This document shows, piece after piece, positions 1 to 7,008 of a stretch of DNA of 7,862 nucleotides (the stretch's first letter is position 1; each line of letters begins with the position of its first letter). Source of the stretch: Acidobacteriota bacterium (GTDB lineage Bacteria; Acidobacteriota; Terriglobia; Acidiferrales; UBA7541); assembly GCA_028876695.1 (NCBI GenBank), contig JAGWRH010000138.1:1-7862 (forward strand), read 5' to 3'. The notes under the pieces were generated by a model. That model saw nothing but the letters and a program-made list of their open reading frames with translations. It searched no databases and had not been told where the DNA came from. The position numbers were made by a program, and so were the translations under genes.

Positions 1-1
1 C

Positions 2-1882
2 ACTCTCAATGATGTGCAGGCGATTCAGAATATTCAGTACAGCATCAGCGAAAACCGCCTGAACCTCGCGAACTATCTCCTCAGCGGCGATCTCCGCGAC
101 GAGGACAAAACCAACAAGGGGATAACCGATCTCCAACAGTTGATGAAGAATAGCGAATCCAAAGTCGCCGACCAGAATCTTCGATCCGCGCTTTCTCAAG
201 TCGAAGAGAACGAACAGCAATGGGCGGATAATTTCGCCAAGCCGATGATCGCCAAGCGCCATCAGGTGGATTCGGGCGACGCGACCGTTTCGGATTTGCA
301 GATCTATTACCTGCAGCACGATCCCGCATCGTGGATCAATAAATCCACCAGCATGCTGGACCAGGCCAGCCAGGCCGTGCGCAAGGCGCAGGATGACTCA
401 AACGCTTCTTCCGCCACCGCCACTCTGGTAAGCGCGATTATTACCACCGTGGGCACGCTGCTCGCCGTCATGCTCGGGGTATTTGTCGCTTTCTACACCG
501 CGAAATCGATCACCCAGCCGCTCCAGCACCTGATCGAAGTCGCCCGTCGCATCGGCGATTCCGGTGATCTCGATCAGTCGATCGACGTGCATCGCGGCGA
601 CGAGGTAGGCGTCCTCGCGGATAACTTCAACAAAATGATCGTGCACCTGAAGGAGATGGCCTCCGTTTCGGCGGCCATCGCCGAAGGCCAGCTGGCCGTC
701 GCCGTTCAGCCGCGCTCCAATCAGGACACCATGGCCAAAGCTTTTTCGCGCATGACCCAGGGCCTGCGCGACCTGGTCCGCAAAGTGCGCGATAGCGCGT
801 CGCAAGTTGCCAGCGGCGCGGGGCAGATGGCGGGCGCCTCGGACGAATCCGCGAAAGTCAGCGTGCAAGCCGCATCCGCCATTGATGAAGTCACTAGTAC
901 CATGCACGAAATGAGCATCAACGTGCAGAACGTGGTGAAAAACACGCAGCTGCAGGCGTCCAGCGTCGCCGAAACGTCCGCCTCCATCGATCAGATGGTC
1001 ACGTCGATTCAGCGCGTCGCCGATACCGCGAAAATGCTCGTCGACATTTCTCATCGATCTCGTGAAGAGGCCCGCGTTGGCATGGAAACCATGGACAAAG
1101 CCACCGAGGGCCTGAATCGCGCGAACAAAGCGATCCAATCGTCTGCCGAGATTATCGACGTGCTCGGCCGCCGCGCCGATAGCATCGGCAAAATCATCGA
1201 GGTCATCGACGATTTGGCCGAGCAGACCAACCTCCTCGCCCTCAACGCCGCCATCGAAGCCGCGCGCGCCGGAGAACACGGCCTCGGTTTCGCCGTCGTC
1301 GCCGAGGAAGTTCGCAAGCTCGCCGAAAAATCCACGCAATCGACGAAGGAAATTTCCGAGCTCATTCAGGGCATCCAAAAAGAAGCCCGCGAGGCCGTCG
1401 AAAATATGGAAAAGAGCACCTCCATGGTTCAGGACGGCCTGGTGCTCAACAAGGATTTGAGCCTCGCGCTCGACAAAATCTCCGACGTTGTTTCCGAAGT
1501 TTACAAATACTCGCAGGAAATCGGCGCCGCCACCATGGAGCAATCAAGCGGCTCATCGCAAATCGCCAAAGCCACGAACCGGCTCACCGAAATCACCCAG
1601 GAGATCAATTCGTCCGTCGAAGAACAGGCCTCCGGCGCGCAGGCCGTCGTTCGCGCCATGGAGCGCATGCGCGAGCTCGTCCAGCAATCGACGTCAAGCT
1701 CCACCGAACTTGCCGCCGCCGCCGAGCAAATGTCCAAGTTGTCGCGCCAGTTGCTGGAATCCATGGATCGTTTCGCGCTCGAAGATGCGTACGCCGAGCA
1801 TCGCCGTTCTTCCGCGCACCGCCCGGCGCCGCTGCACGAACGTCACGCGCCGGCGGAATACGCGGAACCGGTTCGAGCCTAG
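2..1882 (+). CDS. Methyl-accepting chemotaxis protein, 5' partial
   Basis: This is a membrane chemoreceptor that senses a ligand outside the cell and controls CheA through CheW. The frame is open to the window edge, so the true start, first membrane helix and first sensor helix lie upstream; the GTG at 14 is internal. Residues here are numbered from that GTG. Residues 1-136 are a helical sensor region resembling the end of a four-helix-bundle (4HB_MCP-like) domain. A hydrophobic membrane helix spans about 137-161. HAMP follows at about 162-215 (DEVGVLADNFNKM), then a second HAMP-like unit at about 216-262. The signalling hairpin tip is at 399-436 (EQTNLLALNAAIEAARAGE, then GFAVVAEEVRKLA), with the turn near E421. 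The coiled-coil arms on each side are about 160 residues long. The tail is Arg/His/Pro-rich and ends EYAEPVRA, with no NWETF-like pentapeptide for CheR/CheB tethering. Ligand unknown. Family assignment is secure. Confidence 0.96.
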   Translation, partial: TLNDVQAIQNIQYSISENRLNLANYLLSGDLRDEDKTNKGITDLQQLMKNSESKVADQNLRSALSQVEENEQQWADNFAKPMIAKRHQVDSGDATVSDLQIYYLQHDPASWINKSTSMLDQASQAVRKAQDDSNASSATATLVSAIITTVGTLLAVMLGVFVAFYTAKSITQPLQHLIEVARRIGDSGDLDQSIDVHRGDEVGVLADNFNKMIVHLKEMASVSAAIAEGQLAVAVQPRSNQDTMAKAFSRMTQGLRDLVRKVRDSASQVASGAGQMAGASDESAKVSVQAASAIDEVTSTMHEMSINVQNVVKNTQLQASSVAETSASIDQMVTSIQRVADTAKMLVDISHRSREEARVGMETMDKATEGLNRANKAIQSSAEIIDVLGRRADSIGKIIEVIDDLAEQTNLLALNAAIEAARAGEHGLGFAVVAEEVRKLAEKSTQSTKEISELIQGIQKEAREAVENMEKSTSMVQDGLVLNKDLSLALDKISDVVSEVYKYSQEIGAATMEQSSGSSQIAKATNRLTEITQEINSSVEEQASGAQAVVRAMERMRELVQQSTSSSTELAAAAEQMSKLSRQLLESMDRFALEDAYAEHRRSSAHRPAPLHERHAPAEYAEPVRA

Positions 1883-1888
1883 GTTTCC

Positions 1889-1893
1889 GAGGA
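1889..1893 (+). promoter_or_regulatory. Ribosome binding site of cheW
   Basis: GAGGA lies 7 bases before the ATG at 1901, in the 18-base gap after the receptor stop. It supports the chosen cheW start. No promoter-like sequence is evident in so short a gap, so cheW is most likely co-transcribed with the receptor gene. Confidence 0.7.
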
Positions 1894-1900
1894 TTCGTCA

Positions 1901-2401
1901 ATGGACAAGGAACTGCAGGTCGTCGGCTTCCGGATCGGGCGTGAGACCTTCGGGCTGCCCATCTCCATCGTCCGTGAAATCGTTCGCGTGCCGGAGATCA
2001 CCGCTGTTCCCAATGCGCCCGATTACATCGAGGGCGTAATCAACCTCCGCGGCCGCATCATTCCCATTGTCGATCTCCGCAAGCGCTTCGGCCAGAAATC
2101 GGTCGAATCCAGCACCAAGAACCGCATCATCGTGGTCGAGCTCGGCCCGCGCGGTTTTGGCTTGATCGTCAATTCCGCGTCGGAGGTCCTGCGCATTCCG
2201 CCCTCCGAAATCGAGGCTCCCGGCAATGTGTTTCAGGAAGGCGAGCTCGACTTTGTCACCGGGGTGGGCAAGCTGAAGGGCCGGTTGGTGATCCTGCTTG
2301 ACGTAAGCAAGATGTTGAAGCGCGGCGAGCTGAATTCCCTTGACGAAATCGCGCGTGCGCCCGAGCCCGTCGCCGCCGGCGAATTCGCGCGGAGGCTCTG
2401 A
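1901..2401 (+). CDS. cheW: CheW chemotaxis adaptor protein
   Basis: CheW is a cytoplasmic scaffold that links receptor tips to the P5 domain of CheA in the chemosensory array. The 166-residue protein is one CheW domain of usual length. Residues 5-35 form the first strands (VVGFRIGRETFGLPI, then VREIVRVPEITAVPNAPDYI). The family hallmark GVINLRGRIIPIVDLRKRFG is at 45-64. The second half includes FGLIVNSASEVLRI (86-99) and GVGKLKGRLVILLDVSKML (121-139). About 25 residues past the core (RGELNSLDEIARAPE onward) look flexible. The ATG is supported by a GAGGA ribosome site. It sits 18 bases after the receptor and 29 bases before cheR. A single CheW domain with no kinase or receiver part rules out CheV or CheA. 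Confidence 0.96.
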   Translation: MDKELQVVGFRIGRETFGLPISIVREIVRVPEITAVPNAPDYIEGVINLRGRIIPIVDLRKRFGQKSVESSTKNRIIVVELGPRGFGLIVNSASEVLRIPPSEIEAPGNVFQEGELDFVTGVGKLKGRLVILLDVSKMLKRGELNSLDEIARAPEPVAAGEFARRL

Positions 2402-2422
2402 TCCGGGCAACACGGCGATTTT

Positions 2423-2427
2423 GAGGA
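2423..2427 (+). promoter_or_regulatory. Ribosome binding site of cheR
   Basis: GAGGA stands only 3 bases before the ATG at 2431, a shorter gap than at the other genes of this operon. No better in-frame start is apparent nearby, and the protein begins just ahead of the conserved N-terminal helix, so this start is kept. Translation may be somewhat weaker than for its neighbours (inference). Confidence 0.5.
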
Positions 2428-2430
2428 ACA

Positions 2431-3339
2431 ATGTCCACTACCTTTACCGCCCAGATTCCGCTCACCGAAGCGGAACTCAAGCTCCTGCAAACACTGGTCT
2501 ATCAGGAGTGCGGCATGTATTTCGACGAGCGCCGCACTCATTTCCTGCGCGACCGTTTGCAGCGCCGTTTGAAAGCTTGCCAGCTCGATTCCTTCTATGC
2601 CTATTACCGCCTGCTTACCAGCCGCGAAGGCAAAAAAGAGCTCACTGCGCTGCTCGAAAACCTCACCGTCAACGAAACCAGCTTTTTTCGCATCCGCCCG
2701 CAGCTGGAACTCTTTCAAAAGGTGATTCTCGAAGGCCTGCTCAAGAAAAAGCAGGACCGCCGCGATTGGTCGCTGCGCATCTGGAGCGCCGGCTGTTCCA
2801 CGGGCCAGGAGCCCTACTCGCTCGCGATTCTCACTTGCGACGCTCTCGCCTACTACTACTTGCGCAATCCGCTCCCGTTCGACGTTCCCACGCCCAAGCC
2901 GCTGATTCCTCCGCCGTGGAAACTCGATATTCTCGCCTCCGATATCAACTATTCCGCGCTTCTGGCCGCGCAGCAGGGTGTTTACACCGAAGCGCAGATG
3001 GAAGCCGTCGATTACACCTGCCGCCTGCGCTACTTCGAAAAAATAGGCGACAAGTACAGCGTCAAGCCCGCGCTCAAAAACCTCGTCCAGTTCGACTTCC
3101 ACAATCTCAAGGCCGAATTCCTGCCGCAGGGCAACGACGTGATTTTCTGCCGCAACGTGATGATCTATTTCGACGAGGCCGAGCAGAAGCGGCTGATCGA
3201 CAAGTTCTACTCCTGCCTGAATCCGGAGGGCTTTCTCTTCGTCGGACACGCCGAAAGCCTCTTCGGGCTCACCACCAAATTTCACATGATCCACGAAAAC
3301 AACGCCACCGTGTACCAGCGCATCGAGGGGACGCCGTGA
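2431..3339 (+). CDS. cheR: CheR chemoreceptor glutamate methyltransferase
   Basis: CheR transfers a methyl group from S-adenosylmethionine to glutamates on the receptor coiled coil, opposing CheB. The protein has 302 residues. The CheR N-terminal helical domain spans about 10-80 and ends in NETSFFR (81-87), the conserved FFR segment. The SAM-binding loop is AGCSTGQEPYSLA (120-132). The second SAM-site strand is LDILASDIN (165-173), followed by FCRNVMIYFD (239-248) and GHAESLFGL (272-280), all diagnostic of CheR. A proline-rich stretch (146-162, eight prolines) lies between the first two SAM motifs and makes this segment about 17 residues longer than in E. coli CheR as I recall it. The beta-subdomain (about 183-222) has a short loop IGDKYSVKP in place of the Gly-rich loop of pentapeptide-binding CheRs. 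Its stop overlaps the cheA start by four bases. Confidence 0.96.
   Translation: MSTTFTAQIPLTEAELKLLQTLVYQECGMYFDERRTHFLRDRLQRRLKACQLDSFYAYYRLLTSREGKKELTALLENLTVNETSFFRIRPQLELFQKVILEGLLKKKQDRRDWSLRIWSAGCSTGQEPYSLAILTCDALAYYYLRNPLPFDVPTPKPLIPPPWKLDILASDINYSALLAAQQGVYTEAQMEAVDYTCRLRYFEKIGDKYSVKPALKNLVQFDFHNLKAEFLPQGNDVIFCRNVMIYFDEAEQKRLIDKFYSCLNPEGFLFVGHAESLFGLTTKFHMIHENNATVYQRIEGTP
3325..3330 (+). promoter_or_regulatory. Ribosome binding site deciding the cheA GTG start
   Basis: GAGGGG lies inside the last codons of cheR, 5 bases before a GTG at 3336 that overlaps the cheR stop (GTGA). This site fixes the cheA start at GTG 3336, because the cheA frame stays open about 1 kb further upstream, where it is only an out-of-frame reading of cheW and cheR. 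Confidence 0.75.
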
Positions 3340-5435
3340 GTTTTTCATCCGACGAGCACTCCTCCGAGCTGCGCGATTTGTTTTTCGAGAGCGCGGCGGA
3401 AATCCTCCAGGGCATGAACGAGGCCGGCCTCGCCCTCGAGCAGCATCCCGGCGACGCCGAAAAGCTGCGCCAAGTCCGCCGCGCGGTGCACACCCTCAAG
3501 GGCGATTCGGCGGCTTGCGGTTACCACCAGCTCAGCGAACTCGCGCACGAATTCGAGGACGTGCTCACTCCCGAAGTCGCGCAGCAATACGCCGGATCGA
3601 TCGCCGACGTAATTCTGATCGCCGCGGACACCTTCCATGAAATGCTGGCGGCGTATCGAGGCAATCTGCAGCCGCCCTCCGGCGGCGCCCTCCGCGAGCA
3701 CATCTCCAGATTGCTGCGCAAATCCGCGCCGGAGCCTCGCCCCGCCGCTTCCGAAGCCACATTCGACTGGACCGAATACGACCGCCTGCTGATCGCCGAG
3801 GCCATCCGCAACGGCGAGTCCGTTTACAACGTCGCCGTGTATCTCGACCCGCGCGCGCCGCTTCCCGCCGCCGCGTTCGAACTCACTCGCAAGGCCATCG
3901 AAAGCGCCGGAAAGGTTCTCGCGCTGCGCCCCGAAGGCGGCGCCTACCAGGAAGGTTCGCTCCTCATCGAGGCCGCTTTATCGACCGCGCAGACCCCCGA
4001 TTGGATTCGCGCGCGCTGCCACGTGCCCTCCATCGCCGAACGAGTCTCGATTGAAGAGCTCCGCGCGCCGGACGCCGCGCCCCGCGATTTGCTCGACATT
4101 CTGCTCGAATCCGAAGCCGCCGCGCTGGCCAGCGGGATCAAGCCCGTCGCCGCCGCGCCGCCCGATGAGGACGCGCGCGAATCCGGCGCCCATGCTGGCG
4201 CGGCGCATCCCTCCGAAAACACCCTTCGCGTCGACGCTGGGCGCATCGACACGGTGATGAATCTCGTCGGAGAAATGATCATCGGCAAATCCATGCTGCA
4301 GCGCGCCGTCGCCGAATTCGAGCGCAGCCACTCGAGCGATCCGCTGCGCGGCAAATTCTCGGATGCGCTCGCCTTCCAGTCCCGCGTCCTCGGCGAACTC
4401 CAAAAGTCCGTCATGAAGATTCGCATGGTTCCCGTCGACCACCTCTTCCGCCGCTTCCCGCGCGTTGTCCGCGATGTCGCGCGCCACCGCAATAAAGATA
4501 TCGGCCTGGAAATGGCTGGACAAAACACCGATCTCGACAAAAGCATTCTCGACGCGCTGGCCGAACCTCTGGCGCATCTCGTCCGCAATGCCGCCGATCA
4601 CGGTATCGAAAACGCCGCGGAACGCCTCGCCGCCGGCAAGCCCGCTCGCGGCACGGTCCACCTCAACGCCTATCACGATGGCGACGAAGTCGTGATCGAA
4701 GTCTCCGACGATGGCCGCGGCCTCGATCGCGAAAAAATTCTTCGCCGCGGCATGGAGCGGGGAATCATCACCGCCGAAGAAGCTTCGCGCTTGAATGAAT
4801 CGGAAAGTTTGCAGCTAATCTTCGCTCCGGGACTGAGCACCGCGGACGAGGTCACGGAAATTTCCGGCCGCGGCGTGGGTTTGGACGTGGTGAAATCCGC
4901 GCTCGAGGCTCTGAAAGGCTCGGTTGAACTGCAAAGCAGGCCCGGCCAGGGCACCACCTTCCGCCTTTCCGTGCCGCTCACGCTCGCCAGCATTCAGGCG
5001 CTGCTTTTCCGCGTTCTGGATCGCCTGTACGCCGTTCCCATCGCCTCCGTCGGCGAAATCACGCGCATTTCCGATGGCGATGTTCATTCCGTCGACGACC
5101 GTGAAGTCTTTCAACTGCGCGATCAGGTGCTCACGCTGGTTCGGCTCGATCGCCTGGAGCGCTTCGCGTCATCCGCCGCTCCGCCGGACCGGCGATCGTC
5201 CAAACGTGTTTTCGTGATTGTCATTACGGCTGGCGGCCGTCGTTTCGGTCTCGCCGTCGATAGCCTGATCGGCGAGGAAGAGCTGGTCATCAAGGCTCTC
5301 GAGGATGAACTGGTCACCTCGCCGCTCGTCAGCGGCGCTTCCATCCTGGGCGACGGCACCGTCGTGCTCATCCTCAACGTCCCCGCCGTGGTCTCGCATC
5401 TCTCGCGAATTCCCGCGATCGGAGCCACGGCATGA
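3336..5435 (+). CDS. cheA: CheA chemotaxis sensor histidine kinase
   Basis: CheA is the cytoplasmic dimeric kinase controlled by receptor and CheW; it phosphorylates CheY and CheB. The GTG-started protein has 699 residues and all five CheA domains. P1 (HPt) is about 5-130, with phospho-acceptor H52 in VHTLKGDSAACG. A diverged P2-like domain at about 143-240 (ESVYNVAVYLDP, then AGKVLALRPEGG) should dock CheY and CheB. A charged linker runs 241-295. P3 dimerisation is about 296-365. P4 kinase carries the N box HLVRNAADHGIE (414-425), G1 DDGRGLD (458-464), the F-box segment IFAPGLSTAD (495-504), G2 GRGVGLDVVK (511-520) and GQGTTFRL (538-545). P5, CheW-like, is about 550-690. There is no C-terminal receiver, unlike hybrid CheA/FrzE proteins. 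It overlaps cheR and cheB by four bases each, implying balanced translation of the core signalling proteins. Confidence 0.97.
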   Translation: MSFSSDEHSSELRDLFFESAAEILQGMNEAGLALEQHPGDAEKLRQVRRAVHTLKGDSAACGYHQLSELAHEFEDVLTPEVAQQYAGSIADVILIAADTFHEMLAAYRGNLQPPSGGALREHISRLLRKSAPEPRPAASEATFDWTEYDRLLIAEAIRNGESVYNVAVYLDPRAPLPAAAFELTRKAIESAGKVLALRPEGGAYQEGSLLIEAALSTAQTPDWIRARCHVPSIAERVSIEELRAPDAAPRDLLDILLESEAAALASGIKPVAAAPPDEDARESGAHAGAAHPSENTLRVDAGRIDTVMNLVGEMIIGKSMLQRAVAEFERSHSSDPLRGKFSDALAFQSRVLGELQKSVMKIRMVPVDHLFRRFPRVVRDVARHRNKDIGLEMAGQNTDLDKSILDALAEPLAHLVRNAADHGIENAAERLAAGKPARGTVHLNAYHDGDEVVIEVSDDGRGLDREKILRRGMERGIITAEEASRLNESESLQLIFAPGLSTADEVTEISGRGVGLDVVKSALEALKGSVELQSRPGQGTTFRLSVPLTLASIQALLFRVLDRLYAVPIASVGEITRISDGDVHSVDDREVFQLRDQVLTLVRLDRLERFASSAAPPDRRSSKRVFVIVITAGGRRFGLAVDSLIGEEELVIKALEDELVTSPLVSGASILGDGTVVLILNVPAVVSHLSRIPAIGATA
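5421..5424 (+). promoter_or_regulatory. Ribosome binding site of cheB
   Basis: GGAG lies within the end of cheA, 7 bases before the ATG at 5432, which overlaps the cheA stop as ATGA. This supports the start and suggests that ribosomes finishing cheA also feed cheB. Confidence 0.55.
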
Positions 5436-6565
5436 ACCAGAAGATTCGCGTGCTCGTGGTCGACGATTCCGCGCTCATGCGCAAGCTCATTCCCCAGACG
5501 CTTCTGCGCGATCCTTCCATCGAAGTGATCGGCACGGCCATGGACGGCTTGATCGGCCTGCGCAAAATCGAGGAGCTGCGGCCCAACGTCGTCACGCTCG
5601 ATCTCGAAATGCCGCGCATGGACGGCATCGAGATGCTGCGCCAGATAACGCGCAAGCACCGCGTCCCCGTCATCGTCGTCAGCGCTCATACCAACGAAGG
5701 CGCGTCTCTCACGCTGAAGGCGCTGGGCCTTGGCGCGTTCGATTTCGTCACCAAGCCTTCGGACGCGGCCTCGGGCCGCCTCGCGCAAATCGCCTCCGAG
5801 CTTGCGTTGAAAATCAAAGTCGCCGCCGCGTCCGGCGTGCCGAAAGTGATCCTCACCGTTCCGGCCGCGAAGCCCAAGGTCCGCCGCCCGTTCTCGGCGC
5901 AATCTCGCATGCCTTCGCGCATCATCGCCATCGGCATCTCCACCGGCGGACCCGCCGCGCTTCAATATCTCTTTTCCCAGTTACCGGAGGATTTTCCGGG
6001 CGCTCTGGTCGTCGTGCAGCACATGCCCGAAGGTTTCACGGAGATGTTCGCGCAGCGGCTCCATGAATCGACGCCTATCGAAGTAAAGGAAGCGCAGTCG
6101 GGAGATTTGCTGCTTGCCGGCCGCGCCCTCATCTGTCCCGGCAACCGCCACATCAAAGTGCGGCGCATGGAACACGGCGACGTCGTCATGCTCGTCGATC
6201 AACCCCGCGTCAATGGTCACCGCCCTTCCGTTGACGTACTCTTCCACTCCGTCGCCAAGGAACTCGGCTCGCGTGCCGTTGCCGTGCTGATGACCGGCAT
6301 GGGCGACGATGGCGCCGCCGGCCTCGGCGCCATTCGCTCCGCCGGCGGATTCACCGTCGCGCAAAGTCCGGATACCTGCGTCGTGGATAGCATGCCTCGT
6401 TCGGCCATCGATCGCGGCTTCGCTTGCCGCGTCGAATCGCTTCCCGAGCTTGCCAGTTTGCTGCAATCGAAGTGTATGCCCGACCGGCCGGTCATCGAAC
6501 CGGTGGAAGCCTCTTCCAATTATTCGTCCCCGGCGGAAAGCTCGTCGCGAAGGAGAACGTCATGA
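5432..6565 (+). CDS. cheB: CheB receptor methylesterase/deamidase
   Basis: CheB removes methyl groups from receptor glutamates and can deamidate glutamines; phosphorylation of its receiver by CheA activates it. The 377-residue protein has the standard two-domain layout. The receiver (about 4-125) has the acidic pair D11/D12, phospho-acceptor D57 in TLDLEMPRMDG, S84 and K108. A linker spans about 126-160. The C-terminal esterase (about 161-347) has the catalytic triad S170 in GISTGGP, H197 in VVQHMPEGF, and D293 in TGMGDDGAAGL, matching S164, H190 and D286 of enteric CheB. The last 30 residues are Ser/Arg-rich, look disordered and overlap the cheY ribosome site, so they probably carry little function. 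Both ends overlap neighbours by four bases. Confidence 0.97.
   Translation: MNQKIRVLVVDDSALMRKLIPQTLLRDPSIEVIGTAMDGLIGLRKIEELRPNVVTLDLEMPRMDGIEMLRQITRKHRVPVIVVSAHTNEGASLTLKALGLGAFDFVTKPSDAASGRLAQIASELALKIKVAAASGVPKVILTVPAAKPKVRRPFSAQSRMPSRIIAIGISTGGPAALQYLFSQLPEDFPGALVVVQHMPEGFTEMFAQRLHESTPIEVKEAQSGDLLLAGRALICPGNRHIKVRRMEHGDVVMLVDQPRVNGHRPSVDVLFHSVAKELGSRAVAVLMTGMGDDGAAGLGAIRSAGGFTVAQSPDTCVVDSMPRSAIDRGFACRVESLPELASLLQSKCMPDRPVIEPVEASSNYSSPAESSSRRRTS
6550..6555 (+). promoter_or_regulatory. Ribosome binding site deciding the cheY start
   Basis: AAGGAG, 6 bases before the ATG at 6562, lies in the last codons of cheB. It identifies this ATG as the cheY start. The frame is open further upstream but encodes no receiver sequence there. 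The ATG overlaps the cheB stop as ATGA. Confidence 0.75.
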
Positions 6566-7008
6566 AACAATTCGAGACACTCACCAGAAAGGATAGTCAG
6601 CCCGTCCGCTATCTGATTGTGGACGACTCCGTCTTCGCCCGCAAAAGCCTGGCCAAGATGGTCGAGTCGTTCGGTGGTCAGCTGGCCGGAGAGGCGGGCG
6701 ATGGCCGTACCGCCATCACCGAGTACGCTCGCACCAAGCCCGATATCGTCCTGATGGACATCACCATGCCGCAGATGGAAGGTATCGAAGCCGTCGAGCA
6801 CATCGTGCAGCAATACCCCGAAGCGCGCATCGTGATGGTGTCCTCGGTCGGCTATCAGGACAACATTCTTGCGGCGCTTCAGAAAGGCGCGCGCCATTTC
6901 GTGCAGAAGCCCGTCAAGCCCGATGCCCTGTACGAAATCGTCCGCTACGTTCTCAACGAAGACGGCGTCACCGCCCCTTCCATCGTCGTGCAGGAGGACC
7001 GGCGATGA
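6562..7008 (+). CDS. cheY: CheY-type single-domain response regulator
   Basis: This is a 148-residue lone receiver domain. CheA-P phosphorylates it and it would bind the flagellar switch (or another motility output). It has the acidic pair D21/D22 in VDDSVFARK, phospho-acceptor D66 in LMDITMPQMEG, S94 at the Thr/Ser switch position, and K116 in VQKPVKP. F113 occupies the place of the switch tyrosine Y106 of E. coli CheY. The MDITMPxM signature and the loop after S94 look more like B. subtilis CheY than enteric CheY. There is an N-terminal extension of about 14 residues and a C-terminal tail of about 17 residues outside the fold. Position between cheB and the phosphatase gene cheX, with four-base overlaps on both sides, makes chemotaxis CheY the clear choice over an unrelated regulator. 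Confidence 0.95.
   Translation: MKQFETLTRKDSQPVRYLIVDDSVFARKSLAKMVESFGGQLAGEAGDGRTAITEYARTKPDIVLMDITMPQMEGIEAVEHIVQQYPEARIVMVSSVGYQDNILAALQKGARHFVQKPVKPDALYEIVRYVLNEDGVTAPSIVVQEDRR
6992..6997 (+). promoter_or_regulatory. Ribosome binding site of cheX
   Basis: A full AGGAGG lies 7 bases before the ATG at 7005, the strongest ribosome site in the operon. It favours that ATG over a second in-frame ATG at 7011 (residue 3). The start overlaps the cheY stop as ATGA. Confidence 0.8.

Noticed and set aside
398..1543. Long antisense open frame opposite the receptor gene
   Set aside because: It is low-complexity (rich in Gly, Asp, His and Phe) and mirrors the codon bias of a G+C-rich gene with strong coding evidence on the + strand.
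2793..2822. Gln in the CheR SAM loop (STGQEPYS) where E. coli has Glu
   Set aside because: Gln at this position is, as I recall, a common variant in bacterial CheR proteins, so it is not a sign of lost activity.
2340..3335. Possible upstream extension of the cheA frame by about 330 residues
   Set aside because: The added sequence is an out-of-frame reading of the cheW end and all of cheR, is Arg/Pro/His-rich and matches no CheA domain. GTG 3336 has a good ribosome site and starts right at the HPt domain.
2233..3348. Long antisense open frame opposite cheW and cheR
   Set aside because: It is a codon-bias shadow of the clear cheR gene, with no recognisable domain and no supported start.
5123..5965. 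Antisense open frame opposite the cheA end and cheB start
   Set aside because: It is repetitive Arg/Asp/Ala-rich sequence typical of a shadow frame, opposite two well-supported genes.
6424..6561. Possible earlier start for cheY
   Set aside because: These codons overlap the cheB esterase end in another frame and add no receiver sequence. AAGGAG sits correctly for the ATG at 6562.
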